Positions 45,716 to 57,054 of a DNA stretch of 64,000 nt are shown piece after piece. The translations under genes and the position numbers were made by a program. Position 1 is the stretch's first letter; the number at the start of each line of letters is the position of its first letter. The stretch spans positions 62,001 to 126,000 of the forward strand of contig QANY01013411.1 of assembly GCA_003255025.1 (NCBI GenBank), written 5' to 3'. The notes beneath the pieces are model-generated. The model worked only from the letters and a program-made list of their open reading frames with translations. It did not search any database and was not told the DNA's origin. Source of the DNA: Datisca glomerata. Its lineage: Eukaryota > Streptophyta > Magnoliopsida > Cucurbitales > Datiscaceae.

Positions 45716-47516
45716 AAAAGTAGACAACAAGAGGAAGAAGAAGAAAAAAAGACCAGAATTGTATTTATAATTAACAAAAGGAAATGAAACAATTTTTTAG
45801 ACTTTCATTCAAAGAGATGACATGAAACAGATGAAAATGTAGGCTCATAACAACAAAATTTCCAAGACATTAGGCATAATCATTAGAAATTTAGCATTAA
45901 CACATTACTCTTGAAAATCTCCAAGAAGCACTGGCAGCTCGGTGACATACCAATTGTTAAGCTCATGATCAGAATCGTATCGAGAAATCAAGTGTTCAAT
46001 ACTTGCAATTGATGATTTTCCCAATATTACAAATATTGAAAGCTAGGCGACATCATCTTCAAGGTCATATTGCTCTACTATAACCGATTCTTTGAATGAA
46101 ATTCCCCCACTTCTAAAAAATTCAGAAATATGAGGTATAATTGCCATTTCCATATCAAATTCCCTATTTTCGAGCCTAGCAATTCTATTTTCTTTCTTTT
46201 GAACTTCCACTCTTCCTCTATCAGCCTTGGTCGGTCTATATCCAGGCACAAACATTTGCTCATTCTTGTCCCGATTTACTAACTTATTTATGCCTTAATG
46301 CTCACTCTCGAGTCCTTTACTGACTTTTATCCCCTTTTTATTATCAACTTTACCACCATCTGAGATGCTTTTGATAGGCTTGGCGTTGGAGCGAGTTTCC
46401 CACTAGCAATAAATATGGAGTTCACAATCTTAAATGATCGAAATGAGCACTCAAATGCTTCTTCTGTCGCCTCAACATATGGCATGGTGGCCAGCTTCGA
46501 TACAAGTAAATCTTCCTCCCCATATATATAAATGAGTTTATGATCCATTATAAATTTCAACTTCTAATGTAAGGTAGACGGTACTGCCCCAACAGAGTGA
46601 ATCCATGGTCGACCCAAAAGAAAACTATATGCTAGAGTTATGTCCATCACTTGCAAAATAATATTGAATAGGCATGGCCCAATTCAAATTTGTATTTCTA
46701 TGTCTCCGGTTACTTCTCTTCGGGTACCATCGAATGCTCTTACGATCATCATGCTTGGCCGCATAATCCATATATTTCATGGATATTTCTAGAGCTCTAG
46801 TGTGTCTAGTACCATCGATAGGGATTTTATCATCTGTGAAAGTGATAAAATTTGGTGCGGTAATATTTCTCACAATTCCACTTAAATTCTCCACTGTAAT
46901 GTCATGATAGACATATGGTTGATTCAAAACCTTCAATAATGCTTGCCGATGCAGATCAGAATTAAGAAAAAGTGACAGTAAAGTTATGTAAGCAGGTAAG
47001 CGGTTAAGTTGTTCTATCACCTTATACTCGCTTTGCTTGATGAGCTTTAAAAATTCACATACTTCTTCTTCAGACACTACTCTTTCTTTCTTTGTACCTC
47101 TCATTATATCTGGGGCTATCACGTGGCTTCTATACACTCCTTTTGGAGCTCATGACCATTGTCACTTTCTTTGACTTTCCCTTTACTTTACCTTTCAAAC
47201 TCCTCGCTTTTATTCATTTTCACAACATCTGGCGTGTAACATTTGCCACTCTTCGTCATCCTACCTACTCCCGAAATATTAGTTATGGGGAGATCGAGGT
47301 CTGACAGTTTTAGCACTTGATTTTTATCATTACTGCTTGCAATAACCTTATATCCATACCTCCAAGGTACTACTCTTGAATCTTTGTAAGAAAATGCACC
47401 CGGTATTTGGAAGGTTATGGGCGTCGGAGCATGAAACATAATGGTGCGAGTTGACTTTTTCTCATAATGTATTGTGAGATGTTTTAGGATGACACTTCAA
47501 CATTTATTTCAGATTA
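45716..47516 (-). pseudogene. Ogre-like protease region, copy 1, active site deleted
   Basis: Open frames 47188-47439 (FHAPTPITFQIPGAFSYKDS) and 46625-47137 (EVCEFLKLIKQSEYKVIEQL, ITLLSLFLNSDLHRQALLKV, APNFITFTDDKIPIDGTRHT) give the pre-protease segment. At about 46757-46765 the sequence jumps from ...ISMKYMDY directly to ...MMIVRAFDGTR-type residues (read in another frame), losing the segment with the catalytic D-[NT]-G-[SA]. Downstream frames read GRPWIHSVGAV (about 46590) and 46327-46560, 46043-46255. The ~170-bp deletion at 45715 removes the splice-acceptor region kept in copy 2. Confidence 0.8.
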
Positions 47517-49007
47517 TTATTTAGTTATCATGAGGACTAAAGAGTCATCTTCCTGGTATTCCCTTCCTCCTTTATGACTTATTGTAAGTATCTTTGCATC
47601 CAACAACCTTTGCATTTTCATTTTAAAATCAGCACATTTCTCAATTGTATGCCCAGTTATATTCTTATGAAATAAGCAATCAAAGTCATGCATATGCTTC
47701 TTAGAAATGCCTTCATCCTCTGAGCGTGTTGGGTAGATGTACCCCGCTTTAGAAAGAAGATGGAAAATTATTTCTATTGACGTGCTCACATCTGCCACAT
47801 CCTTTTTTTCATATGAAACATATTCCTCAATTGCATTTATGGAAGGATTCCCATGATTTGGTAAAGGGTTGGAATTGATATCTGGGTTCTCATTAACCTT
47901 TTAGAATTCAACTATCCATCCTTGATCAATGCTTGTACTCTACCTTTTAATGTCGTGCAATTCTCTATCAAATGTCCCACTGCTTCAATCACTATAATGT
48001 CAGAGAAGTTGTTTGAAGCGTTTCCAATCATCATATCATAGAATGGAGATCTCAAGGTGTTAATAAACATTACAGCCATCTCATTTTCTGACAAGAGGGG
48101 TGTACCTTAGCAGCTAATTCCCTCCACCTTTGTGCATATTCTTTAAAGCCTTCAGTAGGCTTTTTCTCCATCCTTTGTAGATCCAGACGATCAGAAGCCA
48201 AGGCTATGTTGTACTTTCATTGTCTTAAAAAAGCATCAGCTAAATCTTTCCACCTCTGAATATGTTGGTTATCCAATTGAATATACTAATGAGATGCAGC
48301 TCTCATCAAGCTATCTTGAAAGAAATGAATCAGCATCTTATCATCATTTGCACAAATAGCCATCTTTCTAGAGTACATAATAAGGTGACTTCTCGGGCAT
48401 GTACTACCATCACATTTTTCAAACTCAGGTAGTTTGAATTTGTGTGGGATGATTACATCCGGGAGCAAACATAATTAGGTGGCATCAATGGTACCATATA
48501 CGTCTGACCTTTCAATGGCGCATAATCTCTCCTCTAGAAAGTCTAGCTTATCTTTCTACAGTGGGTTATTGATTGGTTTGGTAACATGCCTTTGCACCTT
48601 TGGGTCATCAACATCAGGTATTATGATTGGCTCATTAACAAGTTCACCTTGTGAAATGAAAGCTTGGTTATGGCTAGGTGCCATTGTGGATGGGTTGTAC
48701 CCAATTTTCCCTATCTACATCATTTCCTGAACATTTGTAAATGGATAGTGCTGGATATTTACTGGTAGTGAAGCATGCTGAAACTAGTCAGTTTGATGAC
48801 ATTGATAGGTTGGAGTGAACCCAATGGGGTAAGGTGGTGTATTGTTTGGTAGGTGATTTTGTTATGATTGAGCCCTTTGTGGATTTTCAATCAGGATTTT
48901 TCCTTACTGGTGACGAGGAATTCCAGGACTCTGGCCATTTTCTTTTTCAGCTCCCTAATTTCTTCTTTCATTTCCTCTCGTGATTGCTCTCTTTCTTTCT
49001 CATCCAT
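47517..49007 (-). pseudogene. Ogre-like gag, copy 1
   Basis: Start taken at the ATG at 49007 (MDEKEREQS..., charged coiled coil). Pro/Gln-rich linker follows, then LPDVIIPHKFKLPEFEKCDG and SHLIMYSRKMAI...IHFFQDSLMRAASH, the retrotrans_gag helical domain, broken by a TAG (48285) where family members have Trp. 47912-48094 and 47517-47798 (CLFHKNITGHTIEKCADFKM) hold the zinc-knuckle-like part. Same stop as copy 2. Confidence 0.8.
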
Positions 49008-50183
49008 GAACCTAACTTGAGCTCGCATTTGATAGGGATGTCGGAGTTGACGGGATATCTTTAAAAAGTTTTCTTAAAATAAAAAAAATAATGAGATGGT
49101 AGATTTTGCTAATGGAAAAGAAGAAATAATAATAACAATAATAATAATGAAAGTAAATTTATGCATGAGAAATTATATTGCGCAAAGTGAGAGTCCTGAA
49201 GTACTCAATTTTATTCAATTAGTAGAGCCATCCACTACATTTGGTATGTAGAATTCAATTACTTCACAATATGAATTTATACCAAATGGACAAAATGACC
49301 CAAATCCCGGTTGATTTTTTTCAAAAACTTAGACAAGTTCTCCCTATTAAGATGGATGGGCAAAACACTTCTCTTAAAAAATGATACTTCTTCCACCAAA
49401 TTATTTGCTCTCATAGCCATGCCTTTCAGCCATTCCACGGCCTATTCAGATCATTGTCGAATCAAGTCGTACTCTTGTTGTAGCAATTGGTAATCATATC
49501 TCAGTGCATTGACATTAGCATCGTTGTTTCTTGCCAATTTCTCTACAACGTTCAGATAAGCTCTAAGTTGGTGTTCGAGGCTCGCGATGACTTTTAATAG
49601 TTCTTCACAATCATTTGTTGACTTGGTCTTTCTAAATTTTTTATTCTCTAAATCAACTTGTAAATTATCAGCGATTCATCGTAATGAGTTATATGTTCTT
49701 CTAACTCAACGATCTATACATTTTTCTTATCGACAGTCCCCTTCACATCTTATAAAACCTCTTGTACAAGCTTATTTTTCCTTTCTAACTTCATGATTCG
49801 ATACTCCTATTCGTAGATTACCCCTCGTAAATTGTCAGTCTTTTACCATCTTTCTAATTTTATTGTTCAGTTGGCGAGTGTCAGTTCCCAACTCTGAGTT
49901 TTTCCACTTCAGATATTCCCTATCCTCAACCTTGTTTCTCAAATCTCTGAGTTATTTTTCGGCTTCAATCCTGTGTTTGTCAGACAAATTCGTCTCGACT
50001 ATTAGACGTCTATTTTCTTCCAAAAGAGCTAAATTCTATTGACGCTCCTCATATAACTCATCCCGCTCCTCCTTTTTAACAATATCCTGATGAGTTTCTA
50101 GTAACTTGTATGATTTTAAATCCTAAACTAGTAAGGCAATAATTACTTTGCCTCTACTCTCAAACCATGCTTCATACTCCTTT
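49008..50183 (-). pseudogene. Ogre-like 5' extra ORF, C-terminal coiled-coil part, copy 1
   Basis: Minus-strand frames from 50183 to about 49400 read heptad-rich Glu/Lys/Leu sequence (EERDELYEER, LALLEENRRLIVETNLSDKH, LRNKVEDREYLKWKNSELGT), a long coiled coil with stops. It is the C-terminal half of the protein whose N terminus is at 58949-59377 in copy 2; the N-terminal half of this copy is lost in the gap. 49008-49400 is AT-rich linker with an AAT-type microsatellite near 49123-49150. Confidence 0.65.
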
Positions 50184-50300
50184 NNNNNNNNNNNNNNNNN
50201 NNNNNNNNNNNNNNNNNNNNNNNNNNNNNNNNNNNNNNNNNNNNNNNNNNNNNNNNNNNNNNNNNNNNNNNNNNNNNNNNNNNNNNNNNNNNNNNNNNNN
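50184..50300. other. 117-N assembly gap
   Basis: 117 consecutive N. Left flank equals copy 2 at about 58233; right flank equals copy 1 at 42422. The gap sits exactly at the junction of the tandem duplicate. Confidence 0.98.
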
Positions 50301-50312
50301 TACTTAGAGCGG

Positions 50313-51610
50313 TCAAACGAAGTACTTCTTGACTATATCAGAATTAACTGTATGCGATAAATCGTCTCCATCCATGTTTGTTAGCATGAGAGCTCCTTTA
50401 GAGAAGGCTTTTTTGACAACAAAAGCTCCTTCATAATTTGGAGTCCACTTCCCACGGTGATCCTTTTTGTCATATACATGCATCATTTTTCTTTGATATA
50501 ATTGTCCTCTATATAATGCAGTCAATATTGTTTTTTCGATGAAGTTCAATTGCTCATATCGTGTTTGTACCCACTCTGCTTCTTCTAATTTCTCCTTTAT
50601 TAAGACTCTGAGGGAGGGAATTTTCACCTCGATCGGAAGTACCGCTTTCATGCCATATACCAAAGAGAACGAAGTTGCCCCAGTTGATGTTAGGACTAAT
50701 TTTTCGTATCCATGTAGAGCGAAAGGGAGCATCTCATGCCAATCCTTATAAACCTCTTTCATATTCTCCATGATCTTTTGTATGTTCTTATTGGCTGCTT
50801 CCACTACTCCGTTCATCTTCAGACGATAAGGAGATGAATAATGATGCTTAATTTTGAACTGCTCACATAATTCTTTCATCATCTTGTTGTTTAAATTTAT
50901 CCCATTATTTGTGATGATCCTTCCAGGTAGACCATACCGGCAAATTTTTACCTTTTTAATGAACTTGACAACCGCACTTCTAGTTACACTTGTAAGAGCT
51001 TGCCTCCACCTATTTAGTAAAATATTCTATAGAAACGAATGAAACGATGCCCATTAGAGGCTTTTAGTGTGATTGGACCAATGACGTCCATGCCCCATAT
51101 AGAAAATGTCCAAGGTGCGGCCATGACATGTAAAGAGGATGCAGGTACGTAAATTTTATCCAGATAAATTTGACATTTATGATATTTCTTGACGTACTTG
51201 ATGCAATCAGATTCTAGAGTCAACCAATAATATCCTACTTTCAAGATGTTTTTTTGCCATCATGTGTCCATTATCATGAACACCAAAAATTCCTTCATGA
51301 ACTTCCTATATAATTTGATTCGCTTCCCTTGTGTCAACACATCTTAAAAGCACCATATCATGGTTTTCTTTTGTAGAGTATTTCATTGTTCAAGAAGAAA
51401 CCCATGGACAATCTTCTAATAGTGCGCTTATCATTCTCAAAAGATTTAGATGGATACTCCCTATTCTCTATATACTGCTTGATGTCGTAAAACCATAGTC
51501 TTGTGTCTGTCTCTTCTTCAATGCTCATACAGTGAGTAGTGAAATCTCACTTATCAATTTTTATGGGTTGAATTTCTTCCTTAAAGTCTGCAGCAAACAT
51601 GGACGCTAGA
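50313..51610 (-). pseudogene. Ogre-like integrase, copy 2
   Basis: The 189-codon C-terminal frame (50313-50882) is identical in protein to copy 1. 51014-51244 (MKVGYYWLTLESDCIKYVKK) differs by one residue. The same frameshift between 50883 and 51013 removes the second catalytic Asp region. Confidence 0.85.
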
Positions 51611-52300
51611 GTTGTCAGTGCATTTGCGATTTGATTATATGGACAAATAAGATCACTTTAAAAGTTCGGCTTAACTTAGTTACATGTTTGTTATAAGGTA
51701 CCAACTTGGAGTCTCTAGCTTCCCATTCTCTGTTTAATTGTCGTATCACCAATAACGAATCTTCGTACACTCGAAGGTTCCTTATCTTCATATCATAAGC
51801 TGCTTGAATTCCCATGGAACATGCCTCATATTCTGTCATATTGTTTTTACAGTCAAAGCATAGTTTTTCATGAATGGGGAAAACTTTCCCTCATAAGATA
51901 TGAAGATGGCCTTAATTCCATGTCCTACATCATTAGATGATCTCATCAAATAACATTGTCCAAAATTCTGGATCCATAGATTCTCCTTCATTTTTTAATA
52001 TAACTGATATGTTCTCATCAGAAAAATCAAACTTCATAGGCTCATAATCTTGTACTGGTTGATCTGTCAGATAATTAACAAGTACACTTTCTTTTATTGA
52101 CTTTCTCGTGACATAGACAATATCATATTCTGTGAGTAACATTTGCCATTGAGCAATTCTCCCAGAAAGTGATGGCTTTCAAAGATATACTTGATTGGGC
52201 TCATCTTTGAAATTAACCAAGTGGTGTGGTATAACATATACTGTCTAAGCCGATGAGCAACCCAAGTTAATGTACAACACATTTTCTCCAACATTGAATA
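51611..52300 (-). pseudogene. Ogre-like RNase H, copy 2
   Basis: 51615-51839 reads MTEYEACSMGIQAAYDMKIR then VYEDSLLVIRQLNREWEARD; catalytic Glu and Asp kept. 51933-52142 (MLLTEYDIVYVTRKSIKESV, VNYLTDQPVQDYEPMKFDFS) is a longer open connection segment than in copy 1, where it is interrupted by a stop. Confidence 0.8.
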
Positions 52301-53560
52301 ATTAGCCTCATAGTTTGTGAACTATTTACTCAAATAGCATATTGCTTGTTCATTTCTTTAGAGGTTTCGTGTTGAATGAGTATGCAACCCATGTACTTTT
52401 TTGTTACTATAAGATATAAAATGAATGGATGCCCTAAAGTTAGAGGAACAAGTATAAGAATATTTTGTAAGTATTGCTTGATATACTCAAAAGCATTTTG
52501 GCAATCATCATTCCATCCTTCTGTATCACTTTTGCGGAGAAGTTTAAAGATAGGTTCATAAGTCACAGTTAGCTGTGAGATGAACTGGGCTATGTAATTT
52601 TATCTCCCTGAGAAACCTCTAACTTCCTTTTGAGTTTGAGGTGGTGGCATATCAATGATGGCGCGAACCCTGTCAGGGTCAACTTTCATTCCTTCCTTGC
52701 TCACGACAAAGCCAAGTAGTTTCCCTGAAGATGCTGTGAATGTACACTTTGTCTAGTTAATATTTAACTAGAATTTTCTCAACCGTTCAAATGATTTCCG
52801 CAGAGTGACAATGTGATCTTCCTCTTGAAGATATTTGGTGATCATATCATCATCGTACACTTCGATTTATTTATGCATCATATCATGAAACAGTGTTACC
52901 ATTGCCTGTTGATAAGTCCCTCTGCATTCTTTAGACCAAATGGCATAACCTTATAACAAAATACACCCTATAAAGGTATAAAAGTAGACTTTTCACGGCC
53001 TTCAAAAGTCATTTTGATTTGGTTATACCCAAAAAAAAACCATCCATGAAAGAGAAGGTTGAATATCCTGCAGTGTTATCTACTAAGACTTCGATATGGG
53101 GTAATGAAAAATTATCCTTGGGGGCTTGCCCGATTTAAGACTTTATAATCAACACACATCCTTACTTTCCCATTTTTCTTTAGCACTGGGACTATATTAG
53201 CAACCCATTCAAGATATTTTGCTACTTCCAAAAAACTTGCATATACTTGCTTTTTAACTTCTTCTTTCATTTGTACTAGCATGTCTGTTTTCATTTCCGT
53301 AACTTTTGGCATAATGGTTTACTTTCGGGTATAAGCGACAAATGATGGATCGCGATATCAGTGTTTAGATCAGGCATATCTTGGTAAGACCATGAAAAGA
53401 CGTCCATATACGCCTTTAGTAAGTAAATTTTGTCTACGGCTTTCGCTTGTCATAGAAGTGCCGATTTGGACTTCTTTTATCTCTCCATCCAATCTCAAAA
53501 TTATCACCTCCATTAACTCTTCTTAAGGTTTAGGTATTTTATCATCCTCTTCTACCATTA
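52301..53560 (-). pseudogene. Ogre-like reverse transcriptase, copy 2
   Basis: 53112-53312 reads VQMKEEVKKQVYASFLEVAK and NGKVRMCVDYKVLNRASPQG, with an extra G (ggggg at 53121) shifting the frame where copy 1 stays open. Catalytic box EVYDDDMITKY at about 52850-52865 retains consecutive Asp residues. 52330-52566 is the thumb/connection. Confidence 0.85.
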
Positions 53561-55561
53561 TTAACATTTCTGGAGATGGTTTGAAATTATCTTCGTCACT
53601 TTCATCTGACACTACGCTAAAAATGGGATTGTCGAAGTTATTGCTTATGCTCTGGTTTTTAAAATCACCATTCTCAAATCTGAATCAAATTATTGGATGA
53701 AAGGAAGGTGAGAAAAGAAAATAAACAATTCATGAGTATGAAAAACATTCCAGAGATGAAAAAAAAGTAGACAATAAGAGGAAGAAGAAGAAAAAAGGAC
53801 CAGAATTGTATTTATAATTAACAAAAGGAAATGAAATAATTTTTTAGACTTTCATTCAAAGAGATGACATGAAACAGATGAAAATGTAGGCTCATAACAA
53901 CAAAATTTCCAAGACATTAGGCAGAATCATTAGAAATTTAGCATTAACACATTACTCTTGAAAATCTCCAAGAAGCACTGGCAGCTCGGTGACATACCAA
54001 TTGTTAAGCTCATGATCAGAATCGTATCGAGAAATCAAGTGTTCAATACTTGCACTTGATGATTTTTCCAATATTACAAATATTGAAAGCTAGGCGACAT
54101 CATCTTCAAGGTCATATTGCTCTACTATAACCGATTCTTTGAATGAAATTCCCCCACTTCTGAAAAATTCAGAAATATGAGGTATAATTGCCATTTCCAT
54201 ATCAAATTCCCTATTTTCGAGCCTAGCAATCCTATTTTCTTTCTTTTGAACTTCCACTCTCCCTCTATCAGCCTTGGTCGGTCTATATCCAAGCACAAAC
54301 ATTTGCTCATTCTTGTCCCAATTTACTAACTTATTTATGCCTTAATGCTCACTCCCGAGTCCTTTACTGACTTTTATCCCCTTTTTATCATCAACTTTAC
54401 CACCATCTGAGATTCTTTTGATAGGCTTGGCGTTGGAGCGAGTTTCCCACTAGCAATAAATATGGAGTTCACAATCTTAAATGATCGAAATGAGTACTCC
54501 AACGCTTCTTCTGTCGCCTCAACATATGGCATGGTGGCCAGCTTCGATACAAGTAAATCTTCCTCCCCATATATATAAATGAGTTTATGATCCATTATAA
54601 ATTTCAACTTCTAATGTAAGGTAGACGGTACTGCCCCAACAGAGTGAATCCATGGTCGACCCAAAAGAAAACTATATGCTAGAGTTATGTCCATCACTTG
54701 CAAAATAATATTGAATAGGCATGGCCCAATTCAAATTTGTATTTCTATGTCTCCGGTTACTTCTCTTCGGGTACCATCGAATGCTCTTACGATCATCATG
54801 CTTGGCCGCATAATCCATATATTTCATGGATATTTCTAGAGCTCTAGTGTGTCTAGTACCATCGATAGGGATTTTATCATCTGTGAAAGTGATAAAATTT
54901 GGTGCGGTAATATTTCTCACAATTCCACTTAAATTCTCCACTGTAATGTCATGATAGACATATGGTTGATTCAAAACCTTCAATAATGCTTGCCGATGCA
55001 GATCAGAATTAAGAAAAAGTGACAGTAAAGTTATGTAAGCAGGTAAGCGGTTAAGTTGTTCTATCACCTTATACTCGCTTTGCTTGATGAGCTTTAAAAA
55101 TTCACATACTTCTTCTTCAGACACTACTCTTTCTTTCTTTGTACCTCTCATTATATCTGGGGCTATCACGTGGCTTCTATACAACTCCTTTTGGAGCTCA
55201 TGACCATTGTCACTTTCTTTGACTTTCCCTTTACTTTACCTTTCAAACTCCTCGCTTTTATTCATTTTCACAACATCTGGCGTGTAACATTTGCCACTCT
55301 TCGTCATCATACCTACTCCCGAAATATTAGTTATGGGGAGATCGAGGTCTGACAGTTTTAGCACTTGAGTTTTATCATCACTGCTCACAATAACCTTATA
55401 TCCATACCTCCAAGGTACTACTCTTGAATCTTTGTAAGAAAATGCACCCGGTATTTGGAAGGTGATGGGCGTCGGAGCATGAAACATAATGGTGTGAGTT
55501 GAATTTTTCTCATAATGTATTGTGAGATGTTTTAGGATGATACTTCAACATTTATTTCAGA
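53561..55561 (-). pseudogene. Ogre-like protease region and pre-RT linker, copy 2
   Basis: Frames 55236-55487 and 54672-55184 are the pre-protease segment, the second identical to copy 1. The same active-site deletion lies at about 54804-54812. 54374-54607 and 54090-54302 cover the linker after protease. Beyond the candidate intron (53680-53955), 53561-53679 reads FENGDFKNQSISNNFDNPIF then DESDEDNFKPSPEMLIMVEE, the acidic pre-RT exon, which copy 1 lacks in part. Confidence 0.75.
53680..53955 (-). other. Candidate Ogre-type intron between protease and RT
   Basis: On the minus strand a GTAATG donor (GT at plus 53954-53955) follows the conserved VLLGDFQE segment; the interior is T-rich with stops; TTTGATTCAG (AG at plus 53680-53681) ends it, preceded by pyrimidine-rich sequence, and the acidic pre-RT frame starts right after. 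Ogre elements are known to carry an intron between the protease and RT parts of the polyprotein. Exact ends are inferred. Confidence 0.5.
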
Positions 55562-57054
55562 TTATTCTTTAGTTATCATGAGGACTAAAGAGTCATCTTC
55601 CTGGTATTCCCTTCCTCCTTTATGACTTATTGTAAGTATCTTTGTATCCAACAACCTTTGCACTTCCATTTTAAAATCAGCACATTTCTCAATTGTATGC
55701 CCAGTCATATTCTTATGAAATAAGCAATCAAAGTCATGCATATGCTTCTTAGAAATGCCTTCATCCTCTGAGCGTGTTGGGTAGATGTACCCCGCTTTAG
55801 AAAGAAGATAGAAAAATATTTCTATTGACGTGCTCACATCTGCCACATCCTTCTTTTCATATGAAACATATTCCTCAATTGCATTTATGGAAGGATTCCT
55901 ATGATTTGGTAAAGGGTTGGAATTGATATCTGGGTTCTCATTAACCTTTTAGAATTCAACTATCCATCCTTGATCAATGCTTGTACTCTACCTTTTAATG
56001 TCGTGCAATTCTCTGTCAAATGTCCCACTGCCCCAATCACTATAATGTCAGAGAAGTTGTTTGAAGCGTTTCCAATCATCATATCATAGAATGGAGTCTC
56101 AAGGTGTTAATAAACATTACAGCCATCTCATTTTCTGACAAGAGGGGTGTACCTGAGCAGCTAATTCCCTCTACCTTTGTGCATATTCTTTAAAGCCTTC
56201 AGTAGGCTTTTTCTCTATACTTTGTAGATCCAGACGATCAGAAGCCAAAGCTATGTTGTACTTGCATTGTCTTAAAAAAGCATCAGCTAAATCTTTCCAC
56301 CTCTGAATATGTTGGTTATCCAATTGAATATACTAATGAGATGCAGCTCTCATCAAGCTATCTTGAAAGAAATGAATCAGCATCTTATCATCATTTACAC
56401 AAATAACCATCTTTCTAGAGTACATAATAAGGTGACTTCTCGGGCATGTACTACCATCACATTTTTCAAACTCAGGTAGTTTGAATTTGTGTGGGATGAT
56501 TATATCCGGGAGCAAACATAATTGGGTGGCATCAATGGTACCATATACGTCTGACCTTTCAATGGCGCGTAATCTCTCCTCTAGAAAGTCTAGCTTATCT
56601 TTCGACAGTGGATTTTTGATTGGTTTGGTAACATGCCTTTGCACCTTTGGGTCATCAGCATCGGGTATTATGATTGGTTCATTAACAAGTTCACCTTGTG
56701 AAATGAAAGCTTGGTTGTGGCTAGGTGCCATTGTGGATGGGTTGTACCCAATTTTCCCTATCTGCATCATTTCCTGAACATTTGGAAATGGATAGTGCTG
56801 GATATTTACTGGTAGTGAAGCATGCTGAAACTAGTCAGTCTGATGACATTGATAGGTTGGAGTGAACCCAATGGGGTAAGGTGGTGTATCGTTTGGCAGG
56901 TGATTTTGTTATGATTGAGCCCTTTGTGGATTTTCAATCAGGATTTTTCCTTACTGGTGACGAGGAGTTCCAGGACTCTGGCCATTTGCTCTTTCAGCTC
57001 CCTAATTTCTTCTTTCATTTCCTCTCGTGATTGCTCTCTTTCTTTCTCATCCAT
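55562..57054 (-). pseudogene. Ogre-like gag, copy 2
   Basis: Start ATG at 57054 (MDEKERERS...). 56333-56770 is a 145-codon frame: MMQIGKIGYNPSTMAPSHNQ, ISQGELVNEPIIIPDADDPK, LDFLEERLRAIERSDVYGTI, IIPHKFKLPEFEKCDGSTCP, IHFFQDSLMRAASH, then the TAG shared with copy 1. The next frame reads YIQLDNQHIQRWKDLADAFL and FKEYAQRWRELAAQV, the rest of the retrotrans_gag domain. 55562-55846 has the knuckle-like CLFHKNMTGHTIEKCADF. Confidence 0.85.

Larger units (their letters stand above)
42422..50183 (-). repeat. Duplicated interior of the Ogre-like element, copy 1
   Basis: Matches 50301-58233 end to end, offset 7,878 at the left and 8,047 at the right; the change comes mainly from a ~170-bp deletion in this copy near 45715. 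The first ~935 bp are identical to copy 2; overall about 97-98 percent by eye. Runs into the N gap at 50184. Confidence 0.95.
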
